Shown here: piece by piece, positions 1 to 8,294 of the stretch | Position numbering within the stretch: the stretch's first letter is position 1 | How the letters are laid out: each line of letters starts with the position of its first letter | NCBI RefSeq assembly: GCF_017592545.1 | Contig: NZ_JAGFOA010000002.1 | Span: forward strand, 372,001 to 436,000 | Reading direction: 5' to 3' | From: Microbacterium stercoris | GTDB lineage: Bacteria; Actinomycetota; Actinomycetes; Actinomycetales; Microbacteriaceae | DNA: 64,000 nt | Position numbers and translations under genes: made by a program | The notes under the pieces: model-generated | What the model was told of the DNA's origin: nothing | Databases searched by the model: none | What the model saw: the letters and a program-made list of their open reading frames with translations, nothing else

Positions 1-2
1 GG

Positions 3-329
3 GTGTTCGGCGAGGCGCCCTACTTCGTGCGCCCGGAGACGGGCGAACCTCAGTACGCCGAGTGGCGCTTCGGCGACGACGCCGACGAGTTCGCCGTGAT
101 GAGCTCGGCGTTCCGTCCGTCCCTCGCCGCTCCGGGAGGCGCGCTCGCCTCGATCCACGTCGACGACATCCGGGCCGCGTTCGACTGGCTCGTCGGGCTG
201 GGGGCTCGCCCCGCCGATCCGATCGTCGAGCGCGGCGGCGGATTCTGGAGCGCCTCGATCGCCGATCCGTTCGGCAACCTGATCGGCCTCATCCAGAGCC
301 CGCACTGGCGCGACGCACACGCGCGGTGA
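3..329 (+). CDS. VOC (glyoxalase/bleomycin-resistance) family protein, 5' end cut by the window
   Basis: The reading frame is open from the window edge to a TGA at 327-329, giving 108 residues. The C-terminal half has the typical VOC fold ending: a beta strand with ASIHVDDI, a helix AAFDWLVGLGA, then FWSASIADPFGNLIGLIQ, the conserved DPFGN turn and strand that close the metal-binding barrel. VOC proteins of this type are usually 120-140 residues, so the true start probably lies upstream of base 1. The GTG at base 3 is then only the first in-frame start codon inside the window. Substrate is unknown; the family includes lyases, dioxygenases and antibiotic-binding proteins. Confidence 0.75.
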   Translation: MFGEAPYFVRPETGEPQYAEWRFGDDADEFAVMSSAFRPSLAAPGGALASIHVDDIRAAFDWLVGLGARPADPIVERGGGFWSASIADPFGNLIGLIQSPHWRDAHAR

Positions 330-368
330 CCAGCTGCGGGCGCGCCGGGCGCCGCAGCCGGGACGGGA

Positions 369-1001
369 TCAGACGGTGCCGTAGAGGCGGTCGCCCGCGT
401 CGCCGAGGCCGGGCACGATGTAGCCCTTCTCGTTCAGACGCTCATCGAGCGCACCGAGCACGAGGGTGACGTTGCGGCCGGCGACCTGCTTCTCGATCGC
501 CGCGACGCCCTCGGGCGAGCCGAGAAGGCACACCGCGGTGACCTCCTGCGCGCCGCGACGGAAGAGGAACTCGATGGCCGCACCGAGTGATCCGCCCGTC
601 GCGAGCATCGGGTCGAGCACAAAGCACTGGCGATCGCTGAGATCCTCGGGCAGGCGCTCGGCGTAGGTGACCGGCTCGAAGGTCACCTCATCGCGGGCCA
701 TGCCGAGGAAGCCGACCTCGGCCGTCGGGATCAGCGTGACCATGCCGTCGAGCATGCCCAGGCCGGCGCGCAGGATCGGCACCACGAGCGGGCGCGGATC
801 GCTGATCTTCACACCCGTCGTGCGGGTGACGGGGGTCTCGATCTCGCACGGCTCGACACGCACGTTGCGTGTGGCCTCGTAGGCGAGCAGCGTCATCAGC
901 TCGGACGTGAGCTGACGGAACACGGGCGACGGGGTGTTCTTGTCGCGGAGCACCGTGATCTTGTGCGTGATGAGCGGGTGGTCGGCGACGTGCAGGCGCA
1001 T
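369..1001 (-). CDS. upp: uracil phosphoribosyltransferase
   Basis: Salvages uracil by transferring it to PRPP to make UMP in the cytoplasm. The 210 residues match the family length. The PRPP-binding loop is clear ([16 protein letters not shown]), as are an upstream [10 protein letters not shown] segment and the uracil-recognition end with [16 protein letters not shown]. The ATG start fits a leaderless promoter: TAGCCT lies exactly six bases upstream. It is divergent from tadA, with only 58 bp between the two starts. Confidence 0.97.
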   Translation of the reverse strand: MRLHVADHPLITHKITVLRDKNTPSPVFRQLTSELMTLLAYEATRNVRVEPCEIETPVTRTTGVKISDPRPLVVPILRAGLGMLDGMVTLIPTAEVGFLGMARDEVTFEPVTYAERLPEDLSDRQCFVLDPMLATGGSLGAAIEFLFRRGAQEVTAVCLLGSPEGVAAIEKQVAGRNVTLVLGALDERLNEKGYIVPGLGDAGDRLYGTV

Positions 1002-1007
1002 GGCATC

Positions 1008-1013
1008 AGGCTA
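1008..1013 (-). promoter_or_regulatory. -10 element TAGCCT of upp (leaderless type)
   Basis: On the minus strand TAGCCT is followed by six bases and then the upp ATG, so transcription would begin at or next to the start codon. No Shine-Dalgarno sequence fits. No convincing -35 box is visible. Confidence 0.55.
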
Positions 1014-1047
1014 CCTGCGCCACCCCGCGGCAACTCAAGGGAAACCG

Positions 1048-1053
1048 TAGGCT
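1048..1053 (+). promoter_or_regulatory. -10 element TAGGCT of tadA (leaderless type)
   Basis: TAGGCT ends six bases before the tadA ATG, the spacing expected when the mRNA starts at the A of ATG. No recognisable -35 box. Confidence 0.6.
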
Positions 1054-1059
1054 CGGAGC

Positions 1060-1521
1060 ATGATCCCGAACGAGGCCGACGACGCCGCGTTGCGCCGCGC
1101 GCTGGCGCTCGGGGCCGCCGCGGCCGATGCGGGCGAGGTGCCCGTCGGTGCGCTGGTGCTCGATGCCGGCGGTCGCGTGATCGGCGAGGGCCGCAATCGC
1201 CGCGAGGTCGACCTCGACCCCTCGGCCCACGCCGAGGTCGTGGCCATGCGCGAGGCCGCGCGAGAGATCGGATCGTGGAACCTCGAGGGCTGCACGCTGG
1301 TGGTCACCCTCGAGCCGTGTCTGATGTGCGCGGGCACCCTGTTGCAGGCCCGCATCTCCCGCCTGGTCTTCGGCGCCTGGGACGAGAAGGCCGGTGCGGC
1401 CGGATCCCTGTACGACGTCGTGCGCGACCGCCGCCTGCCCTACCGGGCCGAGGTGGTCGGCGGGGTGCGCGAGGCGGAGGCCCAGGCCCAGCTGCGCACG
1501 TTCTTCGAGGCCCGGCGCTAG
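1060..1521 (+). CDS. tadA: tRNA-specific adenosine deaminase
   Basis: Converts wobble adenosine 34 to inosine in tRNA-Arg(ACG), using zinc. The 153-residue protein shows the deaminase zinc site: HAE (His57 ligand, Glu59 proton shuttle) and EPCLMC (Cys87, Cys90 ligands). The C-terminal region with LYDVVRDRRLPYRAEVVGG fits TadA better than cytidine or guanine deaminases. The ATG has a TAGGCT -10 box six bases upstream. The gene stops three bases before the convergent epimerase gene, leaving no room for a terminator outside coding sequence. Confidence 0.95.
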   Translation: MIPNEADDAALRRALALGAAAADAGEVPVGALVLDAGGRVIGEGRNRREVDLDPSAHAEVVAMREAAREIGSWNLEGCTLVVTLEPCLMCAGTLLQARISRLVFGAWDEKAGAAGSLYDVVRDRRLPYRAEVVGGVREAEAQAQLRTFFEARR

Positions 1522-1523
1522 GG

Positions 1524-2492
1524 TCAGCGGTCCGCGACGTCGCGAAGCGCGGGCTCCAGCTCGGGCCAGACGAAGCGGTACCCGGCTGCCTCGAGCCGCT
1601 CGGGAACGACCCACCGGCTCTTGAGCACGAGCTCGGGCTCGGTGCGCAGCACCCACATCGCGGGCTCGAGCATCCAGCGCCACGCGGGCAGACCGATCGG
1701 CGCTCGCACGATGCGCCGCAGCGTGGCCATCAGCGTCGTGTTGTCGCTCGTGGCGCGCGCGGCGAGGTTCACCGGGCCGTCCAGGTCGTCGCGATCGCGC
1801 AGGAACCGGATCGCGCCGATCACGTCGTCGATGTGGATCCAGCTGAACCGCTGCCGTCCTCGGGTGCGGTGATGCGGCGCGCGGCCGTCGCCGGAGGGAT
1901 CCGGTCCGATACCGCGGTAGCGGCGATGATCGAACCACCAGCCGTCGATCTGCGGGCCGCCGACGCCGAGGCGCGCGAGCCGGAAAAGCAGGTTCGTCGC
2001 AGGGCCGTCGCCCAGCACGATCGCCATCCGCAGGGCGATGCGTCGGGTGCCGGGCAGATCGCCCGCGAAGAACTCGCGCTCCCAAGTGCGGGCCACATCG
2101 ACCGAGAATCCCGTGCCGAGCTCGCCGGTCGACTCGGTCTGCGGGTGGTCGGTCGAGTGGCGGTAGATCGTGGCGGTGCTGGCGTTCATCCAGACGCGCG
2201 GAGGCTGATCCGCCGTCGCCACCGCCTCGCGCAGGGCCCGGGTCGTGTCGACCCGCGAGCGCAGGATCTCGTTGCGATTCGCGTCCGAGTAGCGGCGGTT
2301 GACCGACGTGCCCGCGAGGTTGATGAGGAGGTCTGCCCCCTCGATCGCCCGCGCGACGGAAGCCGGATCGCCCCAGTGCGCGGATCCGGATCTCCCGATC
2401 GTGCGCACCTCGAACCCGTCCTCGGCGAGGGCGCGCACCAGCACACCGCCGACGAAGCCGCTCGCTCCGGCGACGACGGCGATGCGCGTCAC
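1524..2492 (-). CDS. TIGR01777-type NAD(P)-dependent epimerase (YfcH/SDR39U family)
   Basis: Extended short-chain dehydrogenase of 322 residues. The N-terminal Rossmann loop VVAGASGFVGGVL binds the nucleotide. Further on are the family segments LINLAGTSVNRRYSDANRNEI and WIHIDDVIGAIRFL, and a C-terminal DUF1731-like tail (residues about 270-320, with RIVRAPIGLPAW and VLKSRWVVPERLEAAGY). No defined substrate is known for this family; plant and cyanobacterial relatives take part in cell division or chloroplast processes. The GTG start overlaps the stop of the upstream DUF1304 gene (GTGA), so the two are probably translated together. Confidence 0.88.
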   Translation of the reverse strand: MTRIAVVAGASGFVGGVLVRALAEDGFEVRTIGRSGSAHWGDPASVARAIEGADLLINLAGTSVNRRYSDANRNEILRSRVDTTRALREAVATADQPPRVWMNASTATIYRHSTDHPQTESTGELGTGFSVDVARTWEREFFAGDLPGTRRIALRMAIVLGDGPATNLLFRLARLGVGGPQIDGWWFDHRRYRGIGPDPSGDGRAPHHRTRGRQRFSWIHIDDVIGAIRFLRDRDDLDGPVNLAARATSDNTTLMATLRRIVRAPIGLPAWRWMLEPAMWVLRTEPELVLKSRWVVPERLEAAGYRFVWPELEPALRDVADR

Positions 2493-2872
2493 AGCGCGAG
2501 CGCCAGGATCGTGAAGAGCACCGCCAGCAGCGGGAAGGCGCCCTGAGTGGTGGCGGGACGCAGCTTGGTGCGGTCGGTGGCCGCGAGATAGAGCGCGGCG
2601 CCGAGCATCGACCCCGTGCCTGCGAGCACGAGAGCTGCGCCCGCATCCGGCACTGGCACGGTGAGCGCGATGCCCACCGCGGTGACGAGCGCGAGCATCA
2701 GGTTGTAGACACCCTGATTGGCCGCGAGCGGTTTGGTGATGCGGGCGTCTTCGGCACTGGTGCCGAAGATCGCGCGCGTGCGCTCCGCCTCCCAGCGGAG
2801 GGTCTCGAGCACGAAGATGTACACGTGCACCAGGGCCGCCAGGCCGGCGAAGATCAGAGCCGCGATGAGCAT
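2489..2872 (-). CDS. DUF1304 family small membrane protein
   Basis: A 127-residue integral membrane protein with four predicted hydrophobic segments (near residues 3-22, 52-72, 78-95 and 105-125). The start MLIAALIFAGLAALVHVYIFVLE and the following ETLRWE and NQGVYNLMLA segments are typical of DUF1304. The family has no assigned function. First gene of a two-gene minus-strand unit with the epimerase, which it overlaps by four bases. Confidence 0.85.
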   Translation of the reverse strand: MLIAALIFAGLAALVHVYIFVLETLRWEAERTRAIFGTSAEDARITKPLAANQGVYNLMLALVTAVGIALTVPVPDAGAALVLAGTGSMLGAALYLAATDRTKLRPATTQGAFPLLAVLFTILALAL

Positions 2873-2916
2873 GGGGCCACCGTATCGGGCGGGGGAGCTG
2901 CGGGAGGTGTGACGCG

Positions 2917-3867
2917 CTACGCTCGCCCGGCGACCGACGGCAGGTGGGGCAGGATCTCCTCGCCCAGGTATGCGAGCTGGTCGAGGTCGGTCATGTCCTC
3001 GAGCTGGAAGTAGATGCGCTGTGCGCCGAGCGCCGTCAGACGCTGCACCTTGGCGATGACCGCGGAGGCATCGCCGCAGATGTTGGTGTCTCCGCGGAAC
3101 TCCGCGACGTCGCGTCCGATGGCGGCGGCGCGGCGGGCGAGGTCGGCCTCGGTCGCGCCCACGACGGTGGGCAGGGCGACCGAGAGCTTGAGCGTCTGGG
3201 GATCACGGCCGACGGTCTCGCACGCCGCCTGCACGGCGGCGAACCTCTCGGCGATCTCGGCCTCGGGCTTGAAGCCGATGTTGAACTCCGTGGCGTGCGC
3301 GGCCGCGAGCGCCGGCGTGCGGCGCGGCCCGGCCCCGCCGACGATCACCGGCACGCGCGACTGCACGGGCTTGGGCAGCGCGGGGGAGTCTTCGAGCGCG
3401 TGATGCACACCCTCGTACGTGAACGTCTCGCCGACCGGCGTCTGCCACAGGCCCGTCACGATCTCGAGCTGCTCCTCGAGGATGTCGAAGCGCCGCGCAG
3501 GGAACGGGATGCCGTACGCGAGGTGCTCGGCCTCGAACCAGCCCGTGCCGAGGCCGAGCTCGGCGCGGCCCCCGGACATGTCATCGACCTGCGCCACCTG
3601 GATGGCCAGCACACCCGGATGGCGGTAGGTGACCGACGAGACCAGGGTGCCCAGTCGGATCCGGGTCGTCTCGCGTGCGAGGCCCGCGAGCGTCGTCCAC
3701 GCGTCGGTCGGGCCCGGGAGCCCGTCGCGGTCGCCCATGGCGAGGTAGTGATCCGAACGGAAGAACCCGTGGAACCCGAGCTGTTCGGCGCGCTGCGCGA
3801 ACACGCGCTGGGTGTCGTAGCTCGCGCCCTGCTGGGGCTCGGTGAAGACGCAGTACTCGACGGTCAT
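2917..3867 (-). CDS. LLM-class, probably F420-dependent oxidoreductase
   Basis: A luciferase-like TIM-barrel oxidoreductase of 316 residues. Supporting segments are FFRSDHYLAM near the N-terminus, RLGTLVSSVTYRHPG, the cofactor-binding VAQVDDMSGGRAELGLGTGW, and PVIVGGAGPRRTPALAAAHA. These are typical of the actinobacterial F420 branch (TIGR03560-like), although FMN use cannot be excluded. Substrate unknown. It lies ten bases downstream of the CDF exporter gene on the same strand and may be cotranscribed. Confidence 0.88.
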   Translation of the reverse strand: MTVEYCVFTEPQQGASYDTQRVFAQRAEQLGFHGFFRSDHYLAMGDRDGLPGPTDAWTTLAGLARETTRIRLGTLVSSVTYRHPGVLAIQVAQVDDMSGGRAELGLGTGWFEAEHLAYGIPFPARRFDILEEQLEIVTGLWQTPVGETFTYEGVHHALEDSPALPKPVQSRVPVIVGGAGPRRTPALAAAHATEFNIGFKPEAEIAERFAAVQAACETVGRDPQTLKLSVALPTVVGATEADLARRAAAIGRDVAEFRGDTNICGDASAVIAKVQRLTALGAQRIYFQLEDMTDLDQLAYLGEEILPHLPSVAGRA

Positions 3868-3877
3868 CGGGGCCGCG

Positions 3878-4849
3878 TCAGTCGGAGGACTTCAGGATGA
3901 CCGACTCGGTCGGCGGCTGCTCCAGCCCCGGCGCGCGGAAGACATCCGGCTCCAGGTAGACGATGCGAGCGGCGGGCACGGCCTCGCGGATGCGCTTCTC
4001 GACCGCGTTGATGTCGGATGCCACGTCGGCCAGCAGCTTGTCCTGCGGCACCCCCACCTTGGCGGCGACCAGCAGTTCGTCGGGGCCCACGTAGAGCGTC
4101 TTGATGTGGATGAGCTTGTCGACCTCCGGGCCCTTCTCGATCGCCCGGACGATCTTCTCGAAGTCCTCGGGCGTGGCGCCCTCGCCGACCAGAAGGCTCT
4201 TGGTCTCCATACCCAGTACAAAGGCCACCACGATCAGCAGCGCGCCGATCATGAGGGTGCCGAGCGCATCGAAGAACGGGTTGTGCGTGATGATCGTCAT
4301 GCCGACGCCGAAGAGCGCGAACAGCAGACCCAGCAGCGCCCCGAAGTCCTCGAGCAGCACAACGGGCAGCTCGGGAGCCTTGGCGCGGCGGATGAACTGC
4401 ACCCACGTCTGGCCCTTGGGCTTGATCGCCGACGACTCCTTCACCGCGGTGCGCAGCGAGAACGACTCGAGCACGATCGCGACCACAAGGATCACGATGG
4501 GCAGGTACTGCCACTGCGGGTCGAGCTCGTGGCCGTGCTGCAGCTTGTCGATGCCCTCGTAGATGGCGAAGAGCCCACCGACCGAGAACAGGATGATCGA
4601 CACGACGAAGGCGTAGACGTAGCGCTCGCGGCCGTAGCCGAACGGATGCGACAGGTCGGCGGACTTCCTGGCCTTGCGACCGCCGAGCATCAGCAGCAGC
4701 TGGTTGCCGGAGTCGGCGACGGAGTGAATCGCCTCGGCCAGCATCGACGCCGAGCCCGAGAGGGCCCATCCGATGAACTTCGCGAGGGCGATCCCCAGGT
4801 TCGCGAGGAACGCCGCCAGGATCGCCTTGCCGCCGCCAGATGCACTCAT
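3878..4849 (-). CDS. cation diffusion facilitator (CDF) family metal exporter
   Basis: A cytoplasmic-membrane divalent metal/proton antiporter of 323 residues. The transmembrane metal site is recognisable in AEAIHSVADSGNQ (HxxxD in helix II), followed by the family segment HPFGYGRERYVYAF. Helices V and VI follow near residues 180-225 (DALGTLMIGALLIVVAFVLG), then a cytoplasmic C-terminal domain of about 95 residues. Zn, Mn, Co or Fe are possible; the sequence does not decide. The ATG has TAGAGT exactly six bases upstream. It is divergent from proC over an 86 bp gap. Confidence 0.92.
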   Translation of the reverse strand: MSASGGGKAILAAFLANLGIALAKFIGWALSGSASMLAEAIHSVADSGNQLLLMLGGRKARKSADLSHPFGYGRERYVYAFVVSIILFSVGGLFAIYEGIDKLQHGHELDPQWQYLPIVILVVAIVLESFSLRTAVKESSAIKPKGQTWVQFIRRAKAPELPVVLLEDFGALLGLLFALFGVGMTIITHNPFFDALGTLMIGALLIVVAFVLGMETKSLLVGEGATPEDFEKIVRAIEKGPEVDKLIHIKTLYVGPDELLVAAKVGVPQDKLLADVASDINAVEKRIREAVPAARIVYLEPDVFRAPGLEQPPTESVILKSSD

Positions 4850-4855
4850 GACACC

Positions 4856-4861
4856 ACTCTA
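4856..4861 (-). promoter_or_regulatory. -10 element TAGAGT of the CDF gene (leaderless type)
   Basis: Read on the minus strand, TAGAGT is six bases before the ATG, with no ribosome-binding site between them. Confidence 0.5.
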
Positions 4862-4923
4862 TTGACCGTCGCCGACACTGCGAATGCGATGACCGAGGCG
4901 AGTCCGCCGACGGAGCGAGTCAA

Positions 4924-4929
4924 TAGGAT
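4924..4929 (+). promoter_or_regulatory. -10 element TAGGAT of proC (leaderless type)
   Basis: TAGGAT ends six bases before the proC ATG. It lies back to back with the CDF promoter in the same 86 bp gap. Confidence 0.55.
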
Positions 4930-4935
4930 CGGGGC

Positions 4936-5775
4936 ATGTCTGAGACCCTGCCTCCGCTCGCGTTCCTCGGTGCCGGATCGATGGGCGGTGCGATCCTGAG
5001 GGGTGTCGTCGCCAGCGGTATCCCGGTCGAGGGCGGCATCGTCGCGACCAACCGCACGGCCGCCCGTGCCGAGACCCTGGCGGGCCTCGAGGGCGTCGAG
5101 TCGATCGCGCTCGAGGAGGTGCCGGACGGCAACCTGCGCGCCGCCGCCGAGGCACGTGTCGTGCTCGTCGGCGTGAAGCCCGCCATGGTGCCCGACCTGC
5201 TGCGGGACATCGCCCCGCAGCTGCGCCCCGACGCGATCGTCATCAGCCTCGCCGCGGGCGTCACGCTCGCCACGTATCGCTCGCTGCTGCCCGATTCGGT
5301 CACCGTGCTGCGCTCCATGCCGAACACGCCGTCGCTCGTGGGCAAGGGGGTCACCGGGCTCGCAGCGGTCGAGGGCACCTCGGACGACGCGATCCGGATC
5401 GCCCGCACGCTCTTCGAGACGGTCGGATCGGTCGTCGAGGTGCCCGAGGAGCAGATCGACGCGCTGTCGTCGATCTCGGGGTCCGGCCCCGCCTACGTCT
5501 ACCTGCTGATCGAGGAGCTCACCAAGGCCGCGGTCGCCAAGGGATTCGACGAGGCCGCCGCGCGCACGCTGGTGGAGGGCACGTTCGTCGGCGCCGCCGC
5601 GCTGCTCGACCACACGGGCGAGGATCCCGCCGAGCTGCGCCGCCAGGTCACCAGCCCCAAGGGCACCACCGAGCGCGCCATCGCCGTGCTGCAGGACGCG
5701 AAGCTCGACGCCCTCTTCGACGAGGCGACCGACGCGGCGGTCGCCCGTGCGAAGGAGCTGGCCGCCGGCAGCTGA
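4936..5775 (+). CDS. proC: pyrroline-5-carboxylate reductase
   Basis: Last step of proline synthesis: NAD(P)H reduction of pyrroline-5-carboxylate. The 279 residues match the family. N-terminal nucleotide loop FLGAGSMGGAIL, then LRSMPNTPSLVGKG, and the P5CR signature around ALSSISGSGPAYVYLLIEEL (about residues 175-195). The C-terminal domain has RRQVTSPKGTTERAI. The last codons and stop are partly re-copied about 100 bp downstream in repetitive DNA. In many actinobacteria proC is close to the HTH and bS22 genes found here at 8848 and 9177. Confidence 0.97.
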   Translation: MSETLPPLAFLGAGSMGGAILRGVVASGIPVEGGIVATNRTAARAETLAGLEGVESIALEEVPDGNLRAAAEARVVLVGVKPAMVPDLLRDIAPQLRPDAIVISLAAGVTLATYRSLLPDSVTVLRSMPNTPSLVGKGVTGLAAVEGTSDDAIRIARTLFETVGSVVEVPEEQIDALSSISGSGPAYVYLLIEELTKAAVAKGFDEAAARTLVEGTFVGAAALLDHTGEDPAELRRQVTSPKGTTERAIAVLQDAKLDALFDEATDAAVARAKELAAGS

Positions 5776-6093
5776 CCCCTGCGCCGGCTCCTGACGCCTG
5801 CGCCGGGTTCGGGGCGTCTCGACTCGCTTCGCTCGCTCGACGAGCGGAGGGAAGAGCTCGCCGCCGGGAGCTGACGCCTGCGCCGGGAGCTGACCCCTGC
5901 GCCGGGTTCGGGGCGTCTCGACTCGCTTCGCTCGCTCGACGAGCGGAGGGAGGGGGCGCTCGCTCGACGAGCGGAGGGAGGGTGCGCTCGCTCAACGAGC
6001 GGAGGGAGGGGACGCTCGGTCGACGAGCGGAGGGAGGGGGAATCGCCGCGCCGGGCGACGACGCGTGTCAGCGGTCGAGGGCGGCGAAGCCTG
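5776..6093. repeat. repeat-filled gap between convergent proC and the KtrA-type gene
   Basis: No gene is credible here. A segment beginning near the proC stop is copied with an offset of 99 bases: the GGGGCGTCTCGAC block occurs at 5811 and again at 5910. The copy includes a degenerate version of the last proC codons and stop (near 5853-5878). After 5950 come four short units of about 30 bases built on CGCTCG-TCGACGAGCGGAGGGAG. The TCGACTCGCT / CGCTCGACGA core is the same family seen at five other gaps in the window and can form GC-rich hairpins. It could act as a bidirectional terminator between the convergent genes. Confidence 0.75.
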
Positions 6094-6117
6094 TCAGCGG
6101 TCGAGGGCGGCGAAGCG
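6066..6117. repeat. 26-bp tandem duplication at the 3' end of the KtrA-type gene
   Basis: Bases 6066-6091 and 6092-6117 are the same 26-mer with one difference at the end. The second copy contains the real stop (TCA on the plus strand at 6094-6096) and the codons for FAALDR. The first copy is an untranslated duplicate just past the stop. A recent replication-slippage duplication is the simplest explanation. Confidence 0.85.
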
Positions 6118-6765
6118 CTCCACGTCGACGTTGGTGCCCGAGACGATGATCAGGTCGTGGTTGGTGACCACGGTGTTCGCCTCCGCATAGCGGAAGGGCT
6201 TGCCCGGGCTCTTGATGCCCACCACGGTGACGTTGTACTTGGTGCGCACGCCTGACTCGTTGAGCCCGACGCCGCGCACGAACTTCGGCGGGTACATCTT
6301 GGCCAGCACGAAGTCGTCGTCGAAGCGGATGAAGTCGAGCATGCGGCCCGACACCAGGTGCGCGACGCGCTCGCCTGCCTCGCGCTCGGGGTAGATCACG
6401 TGGTTCGCGCCGACGCGAGCCAGGATCTTGCCGTGCGCCTGGGAGACGGCCTTCGCCCAGATCTGAGGCACCTTGAGGTCGACGAGGTTGGCGGTGATGA
6501 GCACCGACGCCTCGATCGACGAGCCCACGGCGACGACGGCGACCTGGAAGTCCTGCGCGCCGATCTGCTTCAGCGCGTCGATGTTGCGCGCATCCGCCTG
6601 CACGGTGTGCGTGACGCGGTCGGACCACTTCTGCACCAGCCCGAGGTCCTCGTCGATCGCGAGCACGTCGCGATCGAGGCGGTCCAGCTCTCCGGCGCAC
6701 GCGGCGCCGAAGCGACCGAGGCCGATCACCAGAACGGGGGCGTCGCTGCGGATCTGCTCAACCAA
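6094..6765 (-). CDS. KtrA/TrkA-type potassium channel regulatory subunit (RCK protein)
   Basis: Cytoplasmic gating subunit of a potassium uptake system. It is 223 residues, with an RCK-N Rossmann domain (VLVIGLGRFGAACAGEL, an acidic ribose contact near AIDEDLGLV) and a C-terminal RCK-C domain from about residue 135 (DFVLAKMYPPKFV to the end). Single-RCK size fits KtrA rather than the two-RCK TrkA. It begins with TTG inside the end of the upstream transporter gene (8-base overlap), so translation is probably coupled. Likely ligands are NAD(H), ATP or cyclic-di-AMP; I cannot tell which. Confidence 0.92.
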   Translation of the reverse strand: MVEQIRSDAPVLVIGLGRFGAACAGELDRLDRDVLAIDEDLGLVQKWSDRVTHTVQADARNIDALKQIGAQDFQVAVVAVGSSIEASVLITANLVDLKVPQIWAKAVSQAHGKILARVGANHVIYPEREAGERVAHLVSGRMLDFIRFDDDFVLAKMYPPKFVRGVGLNESGVRTKYNVTVVGIKSPGKPFRYAEANTVVTNHDLIIVSGTNVDVERFAALDR

Positions 6766-8197
6766 CGATCGGCCTTTCGACGGGCAGCGCGTACAGCTGC
6801 CGGCTGGAGGACGCGGCGACGGCCGCGGCCAGGGTCACGGTACCCACACGACCCATGATGATGGTGACCGCCATGACGTACACGGCGGAATCCGGCATCT
6901 GCTCGGTCACGCCCGACGAGAGCCCGACGGTCGCGAAGCCGGAGACCACGTCGAACAGCACCTTGTCGACGGGCATCTGCGTGATCTGCGCGATCACGAC
7001 GGTCGCCACCGCGACGATCGTGGCGCCCCACGCGAGCACCGCGACGGCCACGCGCTGCACGTCGGACGGGATGCGGCGACCGAACGCCTCGACGGAGACG
7101 CGGCCGCGGGCCTCCGACCACACGCCGAGGGCGAGCACCGCGAGGGTGGTCACCTTGATGCCGCCGGCGGTGGACGCGGATCCGCCGCCGATGAACATCA
7201 GCATCGTTCCCACCAGCAACGACGAGCCGTTGAGGTTGCTGATGTCGACGACAGAGAAGCCCCCCGAGCGCGTCATCGCAGAGAGGAAGAAGGCTTGGAA
7301 GGTGGTGTCCCAGGCGTCGCGCGTGCCGAAGGTGCCCGGGTTCAGATACTCGAGTGCGAGGAACACGCCGGATCCCACAACGAACAGGATCACGGTCGTG
7401 ATGAGCGTGAGCTTGGCGTGCAGGTTCCAGCGCCTCGGGGTGAGCAGCTGCTTCGAGACGGCGACGATCACGGGGAACCCGATGCCGCCGAGGAACACAC
7501 CGAGCATCAGCACCGACAGGAACCAGTAGTCGTACTGGAACGGCGCGAGTCCGCCGTTGGTGAAGGTGAAGCCGGTGTTGGTGAAGGCCATCACCGCATG
7601 AAGCGGGGCCAGCCACAGGCCCTCCACCCAGGAGTGGCCCGCGATCACGATCGAGGGGTAGAGCAGCACCGCCAGGCCCGCCTCGATGACCACGGTGGAG
7701 AGGGCCACGATCTTCAGCAGGTGGCCCACCTCGCCGAGTCGCACGGTCTGCGACTCGTTGATGGGACCGCCGTGCGATCGCAGCGGGTTGGTGTCGCCGG
7801 CGGCGATGAGCTTGGCGCGCAGACCGAGCTTGCGCGAGACCACGAGTCCGAGGACGGAAGCCAGGGTCAGCGCGCCCAGTCCGCCGATGTTCGTGCCGAT
7901 GAAGATCATGAACTCGCCGAAGAACGACCAGTGCGTCGTCATGTCGACGGTCGTCAGACCCGTCACGCACACCGCCGAGACGGCCGTGAAGAACGCGTCG
8001 ACGAAGGGCGTGATGCGGCCATCCGCCGAGGCGAGCGGAAGCGACAGCAGCAGCGTGAAGAGGGCGATCAGGCTGAGGTAGACCAGGATCGCGAAGCGCG
8101 ACGGCGAGGACGTCGTGAGCTCGCGGAACCACGATCCGAGCCCGCGTCCGAACCGCTTCCATGCCGCAAGGCGCACGGAGGAGGCGGTAGGCGCCAT
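6758..8197 (-). CDS. KtrB/TrkH-family potassium transporter, membrane subunit
   Basis: Integral membrane potassium translocation subunit, 479 residues, with about ten hydrophobic segments arranged as repeated M1-P-M2 units. Filter-like segments with conserved glycines are visible: SAVCVTGLTTVDM (about residues 75-88), AFTNTGFTF, TRSGGFSVVDIS and GFATVGLSSGV. A GAGGGAGA ribosome site lies upstream of the ATG. It forms a two-gene unit with the RCK subunit. The divergent neighbour at 8295 is an ArsR-type regulator. Confidence 0.93.
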   Translation of the reverse strand: MAPTASSVRLAAWKRFGRGLGSWFRELTTSSPSRFAILVYLSLIALFTLLLSLPLASADGRITPFVDAFFTAVSAVCVTGLTTVDMTTHWSFFGEFMIFIGTNIGGLGALTLASVLGLVVSRKLGLRAKLIAAGDTNPLRSHGGPINESQTVRLGEVGHLLKIVALSTVVIEAGLAVLLYPSIVIAGHSWVEGLWLAPLHAVMAFTNTGFTFTNGGLAPFQYDYWFLSVLMLGVFLGGIGFPVIVAVSKQLLTPRRWNLHAKLTLITTVILFVVGSGVFLALEYLNPGTFGTRDAWDTTFQAFFLSAMTRSGGFSVVDISNLNGSSLLVGTMLMFIGGGSASTAGGIKVTTLAVLALGVWSEARGRVSVEAFGRRIPSDVQRVAVAVLAWGATIVAVATVVIAQITQMPVDKVLFDVVSGFATVGLSSGVTEQMPDSAVYVMAVTIIMGRVGTVTLAAAVAASSSRQLYALPVERPIVG

Positions 8198-8281
8198 CCG
8201 GTCTCCCTCGGTATGCGATTCGGTTCATGCGCCGGGGCGGTGCCCCGGGCCTTGGACATGGTACTCCCGTGGGCGTCCGGC

Positions 8282-8287
8282 TACCCT
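8282..8287 (+). promoter_or_regulatory. -10 element TACCCT of the ArsR-type gene (leaderless type)
   Basis: TACCCT lies seven bases before the ATG at 8295. No Shine-Dalgarno sequence precedes that ATG, which supports this start over the longer upstream open frame. Confidence 0.45.
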
Positions 8288-8294
8288 GGCCCCT

